Shown in pieces: positions 51,791 through 62,626 of a stretch of DNA of 64,000 nt (position 1 is its first letter; every line of letters starts with the position of its first letter). The DNA is from Bactrocera neohumeralis. Lineage: Eukaryota > Arthropoda > Insecta > Diptera > Tephritidae. The stretch spans positions 1 through 64,000 of the forward strand of contig NW_026094755.1 of NCBI RefSeq assembly GCF_024586455.1. The letters are read 5' to 3'. Both the position numbers and the translations under genes were made by a program. The notes beneath the pieces were generated by a model. That model did not search any database. It was not told the DNA's origin and saw only the letters and a program-made list of their open reading frames with translations.

Positions 51791-54700
51791 CTACTCCCGT
51801 GGATTGAGCGAGGAGTAGGTTCTCGAGGAAAAAAATTAAATTATTAGATTTGCACACAGGAGCTTCGAAAAATTACATCAAACCAATACCTGAGCTAAAA
51901 AATATAATTCCAGCCTCCACACCATTTATAGTAAAGTCTTTGCACGGCAATAGTGCAAAATGCCAAACAAAGGCGTAGAATTAAGATGTTTGGCGTAACT
52001 GCAGAGGTTCAGGTTTATACTACTAAATATAATAACATTCGAAATAATTGGGCTCGATTTGATGGAATCAGGTAAACGCTAAAATAGATAAATAATAGTT
52101 CAATAAGGTCACGATTCTGGAACTGAAAAGTTCTTGTTCCATGAATGTAAAAATGTAAACTTTATCGATAAAAAGTGAAGAAATTCCATCTCCAGGTGGT
52201 GAGCGATTTTGTGAAATTATCAAAAGTAGAAATAAGACGGTTGCTGACCCTAACGAGTCACTACCCTTCAATCACCTAATATAAGCCAACCACCATCAGA
52301 ACTAAAAGTGATGAACCAGCACCACCACAGACTTTACCCATATCCTATGGGTGTGGCCGACAGTAAACAAAGACCCTGGAAAGAACGATTCTCGTCAATG
52401 GTATCATTCGACCCTCAAGGTCCCCTTACAATAACCCAATTTGGGTCGTTGATAAGAAGGGAGTAGATCCAACGGGAAATAAGAAGAAACGTCTTGTGAT
52501 TGATTTCACTAAACTGAATGAGGTCACAGTCGAAGAAAAATTAAACTATGCCAATCGCAATGGTGTCCTCTTGTCAAACTTAAGGTGCACAATATTTTAC
52601 CACCCTCAACCTTAACCAGAAGGGTTTCACCTCGTATCGAGATTAGCACGAGAAAGAGACGGGAAATGAAAACCGCTTTCTCCGTTAACAACGGTAAATA
52701 TGAATTCTGTCGTTTTCGTTTTTGGGGAAATCTCACACGCCCCACCAAATCCTCCCGAGAGTAATCGACAAACTGGACGAAGGAGTATAAGTTGGCAAAA
52801 CCTGCCACGTTTGCAGTCGACGGCGTCAAAATTGTCTATTCAAAACGGCAGAAGACCATTTGAAAGATATCGACAGTGTTGCGGAGTCTCTCTATACGAG
52901 GCGATTATCGAGAAGTACAGAGCCGCAACAAAATCCCGAAGTCGTTCTTCAAGACCAGGGAAAAGACCTGGATTTGTTGTCTCAAGGGGAGGTGTGAAAA
53001 CAAGCCCCGATAAGTCAATGGAATCAAATGTTATGAGCAGCCAACCACCTGTCGAGGACTACGTTCCTTTTTTGGATACAGGATGCCTTTATCGATGTTT
53101 CATTAAAGATTTGAACACCTACACAGTGAGACGATATGCTCCCAGAAAATGGCAAAGTGAACTCCTCACAGTCCAGTTCCTGCTGGGATTCAAATAGCCC
53201 CAGCAGTATAGATGCATTTAATAAACGGAAATTCTGGAGCATCAGAAGATCATTCACGTTACGTCGACGACTTCGTACAGTACGCCATTTGACTTAACAA
53301 CCGATGCATCCTCAGACGGTTTGGGGACCGCCATTCACAAGGAGCCATTAACACCTTCACCGACCATGATCCCGTGAATGGCGTTCTAGAGTTAAACATT
53401 TGGCATCGCAGATGAAGAGCTCCAGCTGCCGCGAGAATCGTATGGACCCTTAACACGTTTGAAGAAACTGTACGGGTTAAACCCTGAATATCCAGAATAG
53501 ACCTGACATACCCTGACGTTTGTCCTGCATGCAACGAGTCTCCGCATGAAAATGACCAACTCTTTGCATGCCCCATAGAAAGCTTCCACCCAAAACTTTT
53601 CTATAAACCCGTCGAAACAGCACGTTTCATGTCGCTGACGTGATGACATCGACGACAACACAAATGACATTTACCATCCCAACGGGGATTAGATTTCCGT
53701 TAAAACAACAACAACAGGAGTCACTGACCCACACTATAGAGACTGTGGATAAGCCCGTAAATTGCTATAGAAACCAGATAATTCTTCAAGAAAGCGAAAG
53801 TCAGTCAAAACAGACCTTTATAATATTTGGTTCAAAAAGCAGACATGTAATTTCATTTTGCGACGTAGAGTCATTACTAAAAACGCTGCAAGAAGTCATT
53901 AATGATGGCGTAGTTAACGCAATACATTGCAGCCTACCAGTGTTGGCAAAAATTCAACACCGACTGATAGAACTTCACCCCAACGTAAGATTACGTCATA
54001 CCGACCGTACCGTCATAAAGATGGTTACGGACATCTTCAGCGAAAGTGATCAACAAGAAATTATATTTGCTGAACACAACAGAGCTCATAGGGCAGCGCA
54101 AGAAAATGTAAAGCAGATCTTGGCAGACTACATATTTTTTTCCCGAAGATGAATAAAAAGGCAAGGGAAGTAGTAGCAAATTGCCGAATATGTTCAAAGT
54201 CTAAATACATTAGACATCCAAAGATGCATGTTATTGCGGCAACACCGGTTCCATATAATTCTGGTGAAATATTACACGTCGATATTTTCTCCACAGACCA
54301 GAAATATTTTCTAACTTGCGTCGATAAGTTTTCTAAATTTGCTATAGTGCAGAAAATCGCGTCTAGAACCATCACAGACGTAAAACCACCTATAATACAG
54401 CTAATAAACATTTTTCCAAACGTTAAAACTATATACTGTGACAACGAAAAGTCACTTAACTCAAATGCTATAAAATCAACTTTGCTAAATTACAACAATG
54501 TGAAAATCGCCAACGCCCCTCCACTGCATAGCACCTCAAACGGGCAAGTGGAGCGTTTTCACAGTATCTTAACTGAAATAGCTAGGTGTCTAAAACTAGA
54601 AAGAAATCTCGATGACACTGTTGACTTGATTTTGCTTGCCACCATAGAATATAATAAGACAATTCATTCGGTAACCCACGAAAAACCAATAGACATCCTT

Positions 54701-54830
54701 CATCCCAGCTCAGCTAACATTACAGAACTAGTTCGAAATCGTATCGAAAAAGCACAGGCCAGTGATCGCGGGTCATCAGAATGCGACGTATAACGTTGGC
54801 GACAAGGTCCCAGAATCGAAGGCTAGACAA
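51791..54830 (+). pseudogene. pol: Errantivirus A pol remnant: protease, RT, RNase H, integrase
   Basis: The protease is degraded (LLDLHTGASKNYIKP at about 51838, active site damaged). RT pieces are NGIIRPSRSPYNNPIWVV and KRLVIDFTKLNEVT (about 52400-52530), KTAFSVNNGKYEF (52670), then a deletion that removes YVDD. RNase H survives as FDLTTDASSDGLG (about 53285). Positions 53400-53600 hold an unrelated zinc-finger fragment, CPACNESPHENDQLFACP. The integrase is best kept: HNRAHRAAQENVKQILADY (54075), a shift in a T-run at 54135, CRICSKSK, LHVDIFSTD, YCDNEKSLNS and NGQVERFHS with all DDE residues, then VGDKV near 54800. Confidence 0.8.
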
Positions 54831-56507
54831 TAAACTCTCAACACAATTTACAGAAGAAGTATCGAATTAGGACCTAGGCTCCACCGTTCAGCAAAAGGAG
54901 GAGGGTCCACAAAGACAACCTTCGTCCACCTTAATTAATCACTTTATTACTTTAAGTCTTGTATTTTAAATTACAGGATAATATCGACATTCCTATTGAC
55001 GACCACTTTAACACAAAAGCTAACTGACTACACCAACTCCAACTACAATTTTGGACGGAAACGCAATAGTATGGGAACATTACGGTTATTTGACGCACTT
55101 TACCAACTTGACACTATATGCAACATTGAACGACGAGACGGCAGGATTTATGGACCTTTTCCCATTGACAAACATGAAGAAAATAGTAGAAGCAGACATA
55201 AAATACATCGAGACTTTACTTCGAACCGTTGACATTCACCATCGACAGGCTCGAAGCTTAAACTTTTTGGGTACTGCACTAAAAGTCGTCGCCGGCACCC
55301 CTGACTTTGACGATTTCCAAAGACTACAACTAAGACAGCATGTGCTCATTGACTCTAATAACAGACAGTACAAAATTAATACGCATATTCAGCTAAAAAT
55401 CTTGGAAATCACGCAAGCAATAAACACAATTATAAACTCAATAAGAAAGGAAGCAATAGACACAGGTCATCTTTACGAAACAATACTTGCAAGAAATAGA
55501 GTAATAATCCTCGAACTGCAATCAATCACAATCTCAATAGCCCTAGCTAAGTTGAACCTAGTGAACCCAATAATATTAGATAATAGTGATATCAATAATA
55601 TTATCAATGAGCACTCGACTAACATAACTGTAGTAGAAATAATAGGAATGTCTAGCATTAAGGCTTTACAAAATAAGAATAATTTGTACTTTGTAGTTAA
55701 GTATCCAGTCCCTCAAATTGTTTGTAAAAATATAGTTTATTCACGAACTATGTTGCCTCACGAAGGACGAGTCCTACTACTTTGGGGATACTGCGCTCGT
55801 TCTTTTTGTTACCGTCGCTGAGTGCGGAAACGATGAGCGTATGCTGTTAAATGTGAAAAATCAACTTTTGCAACTTTTTGCAAGAAGCAAACAACCCCTA
55901 CTTGTTGTCAGCAACTATTCACAGGTGCTGTAGCAAATTGTTCAACTACTACCAATCATGATAAGGGCATCAAAGAAATCGATGACGGCATTGTCATTAT
56001 CAACAATGCCACAGCAACGATAGAGGTTGAAAAAGGAGATAGCAGAACCGTCAGCGGTACTTACCTTTTACTTTCGATCAGTTAGTAAAGATAAATGGGA
56101 CCGAGTATCACAATCGAAATCATACTCCTACTCGTACTCCTGGCACTCCAACGGCTCAAAAAGTCAATCTTTTAGGATATATAGAGACATTGAGTTTGAA
56201 CTATCTTCATGAAATGAATGCGGAAAATATCAACCATATTGGCGTTCTTCGAGGAGAAGTCAACTCAACAACATTGCTTTTTATAGTAACGATAGCATCA
56301 ATCTTTATCCTAGTAATCTTGCGACTTGCTCTAAGCAAATATAAAAAACACACCGCGAAAAAGGCAATGAATGTCTTAGTAAGAGAGCTCACCGAGAGAA
56401 TCGTGGACGATTCCCACTTAGGAAGGGAGGAGTTAACTCGAAACGCAAACCAGGCAATGCTGAACATTAACACCACCCCAGTCCATGACCAACGGCCCGA
56501 GTTATGA
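54831..56507 (+). pseudogene. env: Errantivirus A env remnant
   Basis: F-type envelope protein of the same family as the minus-strand copy at 25713. The clearest frame is 55051-55821, with HHRQARSLNFLG (processing-site region) and GTALKVVAGTPDFDDF. After 55821 the frame breaks repeatedly (stops near 55935, 56025 and 56212). The C-terminus 56190-56507 has a membrane segment (TLLFIVTIASIFILVILRL) and a basic tail. The final codons and stop run into the 3' LTR (start 56431), as in other errantiviruses. Not functional. Confidence 0.8.
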
Positions 56508-56744
56508 TCCAACGACAAGCAACAACAAACGATACTCACAAGCTACCGTTGCCGTGGGATCCGCTGGCGCAGCACAAATATAGCGCAAACAAGCGACGAC
56601 TTACACTACACGCAAGTCGGCGTAATCGTGGGATTCGCTGACACTGCATCTGACAAAACATAGCAACGACAGCGACGACGGCAGCGGCAGTGAGGACGGC
56701 TTAGGCTTAGACTTAAAAGTAAGAATGTTTTAGAGTTTAGTTCT
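56431..56744 (+). repeat. 3' LTR, errantivirus A, left part (rest at 61293-61331)
   Basis: A purine tract AGGAAGGGAGG precedes AGTTAACTCG. Against the 5' LTR (36233) it lacks ~48 bp after CGCAAACCA, losing one arm of the AGCATTG/AGGCAATGCT inverted pair. Homology stops at TTTAGTTCT (56744) and resumes at GAGCCTAAATAAAGCGCACT (61297), ending AATAATT beside satellite at 61331. BEL2 plus a 94-bp segment separate the halves. Confidence 0.8.
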
Positions 56745-56838
56745 TGATAATTCGGGTGGTAGAGCACGGTGCTCGTTCGTTCCGTTGGTGTGGTTGGCCG
56801 TGGGGAAACGGTCGGCGCAAATGATTCCACAAAAATAT
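56745..56838. other. 94-bp segment of unknown origin between errantivirus LTR and BEL2
   Basis: TGATAATTCGGGTGGTAG... to CACAAAAATAT. It is absent from the other two family A LTRs and lies outside the BEL2 LTR. It contains the near-palindrome GAGCACGGTGCTC (56763-56775). Origin not identified. Confidence 0.5.
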
Positions 56839-57046
56839 TGAATAAAAATCAAAAGGTTTCTTACAATAAATATATTTAATTATAACAAATTGGAAATATA
56901 CTTACCACGTCTGTATATCTAAGCGGTCGCAAAAGGAGAGAGCGTGCGCAACTTTTTTGTTAGAGTTTAGTTGCCCGCGAATTAAACTTCAAAAAACTTC
57001 GAAAAATAGGAAAAGAAAAGATTGCTATGTCGATACAGACGTGGCA
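56839..57046 (-). repeat. 3' LTR of BEL2
   Basis: The minus-strand start is TGCCACGTCTGTATCGAC and the end is TTTTTATTCA. Its partner is 61083-61292, with several substitutions between them (ACGTGGCA versus ACGGGGCA, CTAAGCGGTCGC versus CTAAGCGGCCGC), so the copy is older than the CsRn1 insertion. Confidence 0.8.
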
Positions 57047-58099
57047 AAGAAATTGAGCGGGGGCGGCGTCAACATTCTCCCCGCCTTGCAGTATTACTGC
57101 AAATGCAGTTTACAATAAATTGCTTACTGGGTCCTGCAACGTCTTCTCTGCAGATGGGGTGGCCGACGAGACGAAACGAGTCCGGGTCGGTCCGGAAAAT
57201 GGCGCTGCGATGAATCGAAACTCAGTCGGTCATTGCCATGACGCCAATTTGCATAGGAGTCACCACCTTCCGAGGTCGGCGAGACGACTCGAGTCTAACT
57301 CGATCCTGGGTAGGTGGTGAATGTGAGAGGCGTTAGCAGCCAGTGCTCTTTATTGTGCCGATGTTATATGACGCCGGATATTATATATCCTAGCCACGTA
57401 TTGTGGGCGATGAGTTGGCCCATTGCCGTTGGTTGTAACCCGGGCAACATGAGCCGGGAGTAAACGTCCGCTCCCAAGATTATTTCGACTGGCGCTGCCC
57501 TGTGGAATTCGTTATCTGCCAGTCTTAGGTTGAAGAATTGTTGAACTAAATGGTCTTCCAGAGACCTTACTGGCGTCGGTGGTAACGGACGTCGTTAAAT
57601 TTAGGCACTCACGGAGATTTCTGTTTCTCCACCCTGGTTGTCCCGAAACATGAGTTCGCACACTCGGCTGTCTCCTCGTGCATGCGTATGCAGTCGCAAT
57701 CGTGCAATCATGGAGGCGAGGATAACAGTGGCTGGACTAACTCGGCTAATCATGGCCCGCACTGTTACGAACCTCGTTGCAGTTCGAACGCTTATTAAGG
57801 CGGTTGGTGATAGCGCAAGTCATTGTTGCCAAGGTTGTGTTGCATGCCTGTCCTTTATAATACGGCGTGCATCGGCTTGACGACGAACGTCTCTTCTACG
57901 CCTTCGTTTCGGATGGGGTGGCCGACGAGACGAATCGAGTCTGGTTCGGTCCGGACAATGTCGCTGAGATGAATCGAGTCTCAGTCGTTCGTTGCCATGT
58001 CGCCAATCCGATATGAAGTTACCAGCATGCCGAAGTCGGCGAGACGACTCGAGTCTGGCTCGATCTTGGGCGTGTGGTATGCGGGAGAGGCATCGTTGG
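57047..58099 (-). other. BEL2 region between ORF3 and 3' LTR, with 205-bp direct repeats
   Basis: Positions 57139-57345 and 57890-58105 are diverged direct repeats (GGGGTGGCCGACGAGACGAA, then GAGACGACTCGAGTCT, then GAGAGGCGTTAGC or similar). Within them a motif AATCGAGTCT/ACTCGAGTCT recurs. A minus-strand frame at 58155-57820 reads this as three units like R-x-R-L-(D/E)-S-S, which may be the repetitive C-terminus of ORF3 after a frameshift or a chance frame. The rest is GC-rich with no recognised motif. Confidence 0.45.
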
Positions 58100-58462
58100 T
58101 CAGAGCGTTGCGGATGCTTGACTGTTGACGTCGGTGTACATGGTTGATAGGGCACCGAATGAATTCTCCTCCATTTCCGCTGCCTCGAACTGCTGTGCCC
58201 ATTTCAATTCAATGACATCGTCGTCTTGTTTTTCGGCGTCTGACCCGATGCCATGAAGCATCGTGTGGTGTGGGTTGCCGCAACGTTTGCGGCGTATTAC
58301 GCTGTCGCATTCATTCTTCGAATGGCTCGACGCGAGGCAGTTGCTGCAAAATCGGTGGATTAATGTGGTCCTCAGCCTAGCTTCTGGGGACATCTGCCGG
58401 AACTTTGGGCACCAGCGGAGTAGATGGCTATCTACGCATAGGGGGCAGTTGATTGTTGTCAT
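58100..58462 (-). CDS. BEL2 ORF3: stand-alone three-finger zinc protein
   Basis: A 120-codon frame with ATG at 58462, just downstream of the pol C-terminus. Fingers: C6-x2-C9-x3-H13-x4-C18 (CPLCVDSHLLRWC), C39-x2-C42-x4-H47-x4-C52 (CSNCLASSHSKNEC), and a third that keeps C61-x3-H65-x4-H70 (CGNPHHTMLH) but has Arg in place of its first Cys. Order and spacing match BEL1 ORF3 and BEL Gag. The acidic tail (KQDDDVIELKWAQ) differs from BEL1. Function unknown. Confidence 0.7.
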   Translation of the reverse strand: MTTINCPLCVDSHLLRWCPKFRQMSPEARLRTTLIHRFCSNCLASSHSKNECDSVIRRKRCGNPHHTMLHGIGSDAEKQDDDVIELKWAQQFEAAEMEENSFGALSTMYTDVNSQASATL

Positions 58463-58559
58463 TTTTAATAATTTTCTAAACTAAAAGAAAGATTATTAAC
58501 GTGAGGATATTAACATTGATTGGGTAAAATTATAATTTTTGTTATCGGCCTAGAAATTA

Positions 58560-58899
58560 AGCCGCGTTGAGTCTGGATGTCTACCACCCGAACTCGTTGG
58601 TCCAACCCTGGATGTACTTTGATTATCCTGCCCAATCTCCATTCATTTGGAGGTAAATTTTCGTCAGGAACTACCACCAGGTCGTTGACTTGGACGTTCT
58701 GTTGGGAATGTTATCATTTCTTTCGTTTCTGCAGTTCCTTTAAGTATTTGGTCTTCCATCTCTGACAAATGTGCCGACTTAAAGCCTTTAATTTCTTCCA
58801 TTGGTTTACTAATGATAGCGGTCTGTCGGCTATTTCTGGTTCTGCCAATTCATTTTGCATTATTAATTTGGTGTGATTTTGTACCTTTTCCGTGGTCAT
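58560..58899 (-). pseudogene. pol: BEL2 pol C-terminal remnant (DUF5641-like)
   Basis: Minus-strand frames give LVNQWKKLKALSRHICQRW, then TKYLKELQKRKK, then, after a shift, VNDLVVVPDENLPPNEWRLG and a DIQT-type end. This is the C-terminal domain after integrase in BEL pol, as at 48770-48960 in BEL1. A CAA/GTT-rich microsatellite (58930-58980) marks the deletion joint with the protease part. Confidence 0.75.
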
Positions 58900-59039
58900 T
58901 GCTTACAATGCAAATCTATTCCGTTGATTGCTATTGTGTTGTTGCTGCTGATGATGTTTTTGTTGTTGTTGTTGTTTAGGTATAAAATTAGTAATTTTTA
59001 CCCTACAAAAATGATTTTATGTTTGTTGTTGAGTTATTG

Positions 59040-60976
59040 TTGAATTTATTTTTGTTTCTTCGGAAGGAACGGAACCTGTTAAAATCCATCCGAACACCGT
59101 ACGTTGTGCAGCGATGGATCCGAAAATTTTCGATTTTACCCCATTTAGTATAATTTTTGACTCGTATAAAAATTATTATCCGCTAAGGGAATATTGGGTA
59201 GCGTTTTGATAATTGAAGAGTTAATTGATCTGGATGGAAGTAGTCCAGTCAATTTTGGCAGTACCAACGCTTCCGCTTTTAGTTTTAAACTTTTGTTACG
59301 GGGCGAGCCAATTGTGATCGACTGAATTCGTCCTGATACGGTATTATTCAATCCTGAAACTCGGGCGCTGACCTTTTTGCTTGTCAGATGTAAGCGTTTC
59401 TGAAAACTGTTGCTTAGGAAGGTTGCTTCAGATCCCGAATCAATCAGGGCTCTGATAGTGAAGGTGCTCTCATTGTGACATATGGTCACCATGGCTGTAC
59501 CTAAGAGCATGCTTCGACTGGTTGGCACATTCGAAATATTGGCCTTAATAGAGGCCACATGAGATTTAGTAGAAATCTTAGTAGTGTCTGTGCTGTCTGA
59601 TATCTGAGCTATTCCCTCACTCTGATTCCGGTGAATCATAGAGTGATGTCTCTGTTTACATTTGGAACAATTAAACAGACTTTTGCAATTTTTGACTTCA
59701 TGTGAGTCCGATAAACAGTTTAGGCAAACGTGGAGTTTTCTGACAGCATTTAACCGTGCATTAGGCTGCATCTCAATGAATCTTTGACAAGTTTTCAAAA
59801 TGTGCGATTGAGATGAGCACAGCTTACATTTGATATTATTTGTCTTGGCGTGATGGGAATTAATGGATTTGGATCCAATCCTTTACTGCAAGGTTGGTAT
59901 CCGACCTTCACCATCAGCCGACTTAATCTTGGGTTGAGTACCCAAATCGCCTTTGAGGTTTGATACTCTCTCAAGCGTTTTAACCCGTTTGGTTAGAAAT
60001 TTGTCTAAGTCAACCCATTTTGGGATCTCTGAATCCGAATCCAGAGATTGTTCCCAAAGCGACAGTGTATAGTCCGGCAGTCGAATAGAACACAAATACG
60101 TAAATATGGCATCCCAGCTATCTACATTGATGCCATGTATTTGTAAAGCTGAAATGCAGCTATTTATCTCCCGCTGTAAATTTCTGAGTTCAGTCTCAGA
60201 TTCTGAAGAAATGTGCGGAAGCTTGAATAATAAATTTAATTGTGTGTTGACAAGCACTCGCTTGTTTTCACACCTACACAACAAATTATTCCACGCCAAT
60301 GCGAATCCGTCATTCATCAGTGGCGCTTTGGAAACGATAGTTTTTGCCTCACCTCGCGTTTTTTGGTTCAGATGGAATAACTTCTCCACTGGAGATAGCC
60401 TTGGGTTATTCCCTTAAATGGCGGCAAATAAATCCCTAAATGAGGGCCATTGTAAAGCCTTGCCATGAAATAATTCGGTATCACATGGCGGTAAGTTGAT
60501 AGCATACCTCACGGGTTCTACCGTTTGTTGTAACCGTTCAGGTTGGATCACTGTAGAATTCGAAGTAGGGCTTTGGTTGAAAGCCGTGAGGTTGTGCATG
60601 TGTTCGCCCATCAAGGCCGCGCAACACACATACGCGTGGTAACAGCTTGAATATTTAAGCTTAATGTCGTCAATTGAGCTTGTGTCGGAAGGATCCACAT
60701 TTGGCAAACACAACTTGTATTCTGCCTTTACCTCTGCCCACAGAGATTTCAGTTCAGCTTGAGTACCTCAAGAGAGTAGACATTTTGGTTGTTTGCTGTT
60801 GGAGTAAAGGACTCCTCAAACTCCAGTAGAGCGTTTGCAGCTGTGTTAAATGTTCTGATGGCTTCCATTGTTTTCGAAAATTTAACCGGAACTGCAAAAA
60901 TGTTGCACAAAGTCGGATCTAAAACTTTGAAAATATGTTGCAAAAGTTCAAAAGTTACAGAAGCACTCACGGACAA
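59040..60976 (-). pseudogene. gag: BEL2 gag, zinc module and protease
   Basis: Gag starts near 60976 and is read in pieces: 60976-60749, 60713-60414 (PPCDTELFHGKALQWPSFRD) and 60389-59883 (LFHLNQKTRGEAKTIVSKAP, NLLCRCENKRVLVNTQL). The zinc module follows near 59830-59640, ending CLNCLSDSHEVKNC and CSKCKQRHHSMIH. The protease is well kept: RALIDSGSEATFLSNSFQKR with the DSGS active site, LVLPKLTGLLPS, and FGWILTG near 59070. Stops at 60414, 59883 and 59145. RT and later domains are absent. Confidence 0.82.
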
Positions 60977-61082
60977 ACTAAAAATTAAGTTGTTGATAAG
61001 TAGTGCGTTGTTTCTTTGTGAAGAGTGAATTTTCGAAAGAACAAAAAGTTAATAAATTTAGTGAAGTATTTTTTCAAAGTAT

Positions 61083-61292
61083 TGAATAAAAAAGAAAAGG
61101 TTTCTTACAATAAATATATTTAATTATAAAAATTTGGAAATACACTTACCGCGTCTGTATCGCTAAGCGGCCGCAAAAGGAGAGAGCGCGCGCAATTTTT
61201 TTTGTTAGAGTTTAGTTGCGCGCGCATTAAACTTCGAAAAAACTTCAAAAAAGAGGAAAAGAAAAGATTGCTATGTCGATACAGACGGGGCA
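61083..61292 (-). repeat. 5' LTR of BEL2
   Basis: Partner of 56839-57046. On the minus strand the LTR runs 61292 to 61083, and the gag leader follows (61082-60977). The base after the plus-strand CA end is the AATAG flank, then errantivirus A LTR sequence resumes. Confidence 0.8.
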
Positions 61293-61330
61293 AATAGAGC
61301 CTAAATAAAGCGCACTAGTGCCTAAAAATA

Positions 61331-62626
61331 ATTTATATATGCAAGAAAATCGGTTTTATACCTAAATGTAAAATTGTGGACTTTTTCCAAATATGAATGA
61401 AGTTACTGATTTGAAACACCCCGACATAGATTGCTAAATTAGTATATACACAACTTTGGTGAGATGAAGAAGGTTAATTAACTTTAATATGTGAAGCTAA
61501 TGATTTGAAGCAATTCAACATAGATTGCCAAATGTGTATATGCAAGAAAATCGATTTTATACCTAAATGTAAAATTCTGGAATTTTCCAAATGCTCTGCC
61601 GTTTTGGTTTTATGCCTACTTATGTAAGATGAAGAAAGTTAATTAACTTTAATATGTGAAGCTAATGATTTGATGCAACGGTTTTTGATACGGATTTTTT
61701 TGCAAAATGTGTACATGCAAGAAAGAATGTTAATTAACTTAAATGTGTGAATTTTATTTGCTAAATAACAGTAAATGTAAAATTATGGATTTTTTTCCAA
61801 ATGCACTTGCCGTTATGGCTTTGTGTCAACTTTAGCAGATGATGAAGTTTGTTAATTAACATATTAAAATTAATGATTTGTGAATGATATGGAATAATGT
61901 TGAAGGAAAATCGGTTTTATAACTTGATTGTGGAATTTTCAAAATGCACTGCCGTTTGGGCTTTTATACCTAAATGTAAAATTATGGAATTTTTTTTCCA
62001 AATGCACTGCCGTTATGGCATTATGTCAACTTCAGTAAGATGATGAGGGCTAATTAATATGAATATGTGAAGTTAATGATTTGAATCAACTCGATATGGA
62101 TTGGTAAATGTTTAAATGCCGTTATGGCGAAAAATCGGTTTTTATACTTAAATAAGATAAAATTTTATGAAGCAACTTGATATGGATTTTTAAATGTGTA
62201 CATGCAGGAAAATCGGTTTTATACCTAAATAAAAAATTCTGGATTTTTCCAAATGCACTGCTTTTATACATATGCAAGAAAATCGGTTTTATACCTAAAT
62301 GTAAAATTGTGGACTTTTTCCAAATTCTCTGCCGTCATTTCTTTATGTCAACTTGAGTAAGATGAAAAAGGTTAATTAACTTGAGTATGTGACGTTAATG
62401 ATTTGAGTCAACTCGATATGGATTGCTAAATGTTTAAATGCAGGAAAATCGGTTTTATACCTATATGTTAAATTATGGATTTATTTCCAAAATCACTGCG
62501 GTTATGGCATTTTGGCAACTTGAGAAAGATGATGAGGTTTAATTAACTTACATATGTGAAGTTACTGATTTGAAACACCTCGACATAGATTGCTAAATTA
62601 GTATATCCCCAAGTAGTAGTACCCAA
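61331..62626 (+). repeat. Satellite array, block 5
   Basis: About eight monomers, more disturbed than in other blocks: short units (61331-61400, 62265-62330), deletions near 61690-61740 and 61860-61930. The last ~170 bp (62460-62626) match the right end of block 3 (25160-25335), including the joint into the errantivirus B LTR. There is no gene. Confidence 0.85.

Larger units (their letters stand above)
56839..61292 (-). mobile_element. BEL element 2 (BEL2), internally deleted, in errantivirus A 3' LTR
   Basis: LTRs at 56839-57046 (208 bp) and 61083-61292 (210 bp) start TG and end CA on the plus strand. They share GGTTTCTTACAATAAATATA, AAGCGG.CGCAAAAGGAGAG and ATTGCTATGTCGATACAGAC. The flanks AATAT and AATAG resemble a 5-bp target duplication with one mismatch. 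On the minus strand, gag, zinc module and protease (60976-59040), a pol C-terminal remnant (58899-58560) and ORF3 (58462-58100) follow. RT, RNase H and integrase are deleted. The PBS is not recognisable. Confidence 0.82.
36233..61331 (+). mobile_element. Errantivirus family A composite, split by two BEL elements
   Basis: 5' LTR (36233-36629), leader and gag (to 37766), then BEL1 with a nested CsRn1 element (37767-50297), then more family A sequence: gag, protease, RT, RNase H, integrase and env to 56507, and a 3' LTR (56431-56744 and 61293-61331) split by BEL2. The outer flanks are satellite on both sides: left CACTGCCTATACATA, right TATATATGCAAGAAAATC. This fits one insertion with a 4-bp duplication (CATA/TATA, one mismatch). 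The gag pieces overlap by ~270 bp, so the interior has been rearranged and may join two copies. Confidence 0.6.
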
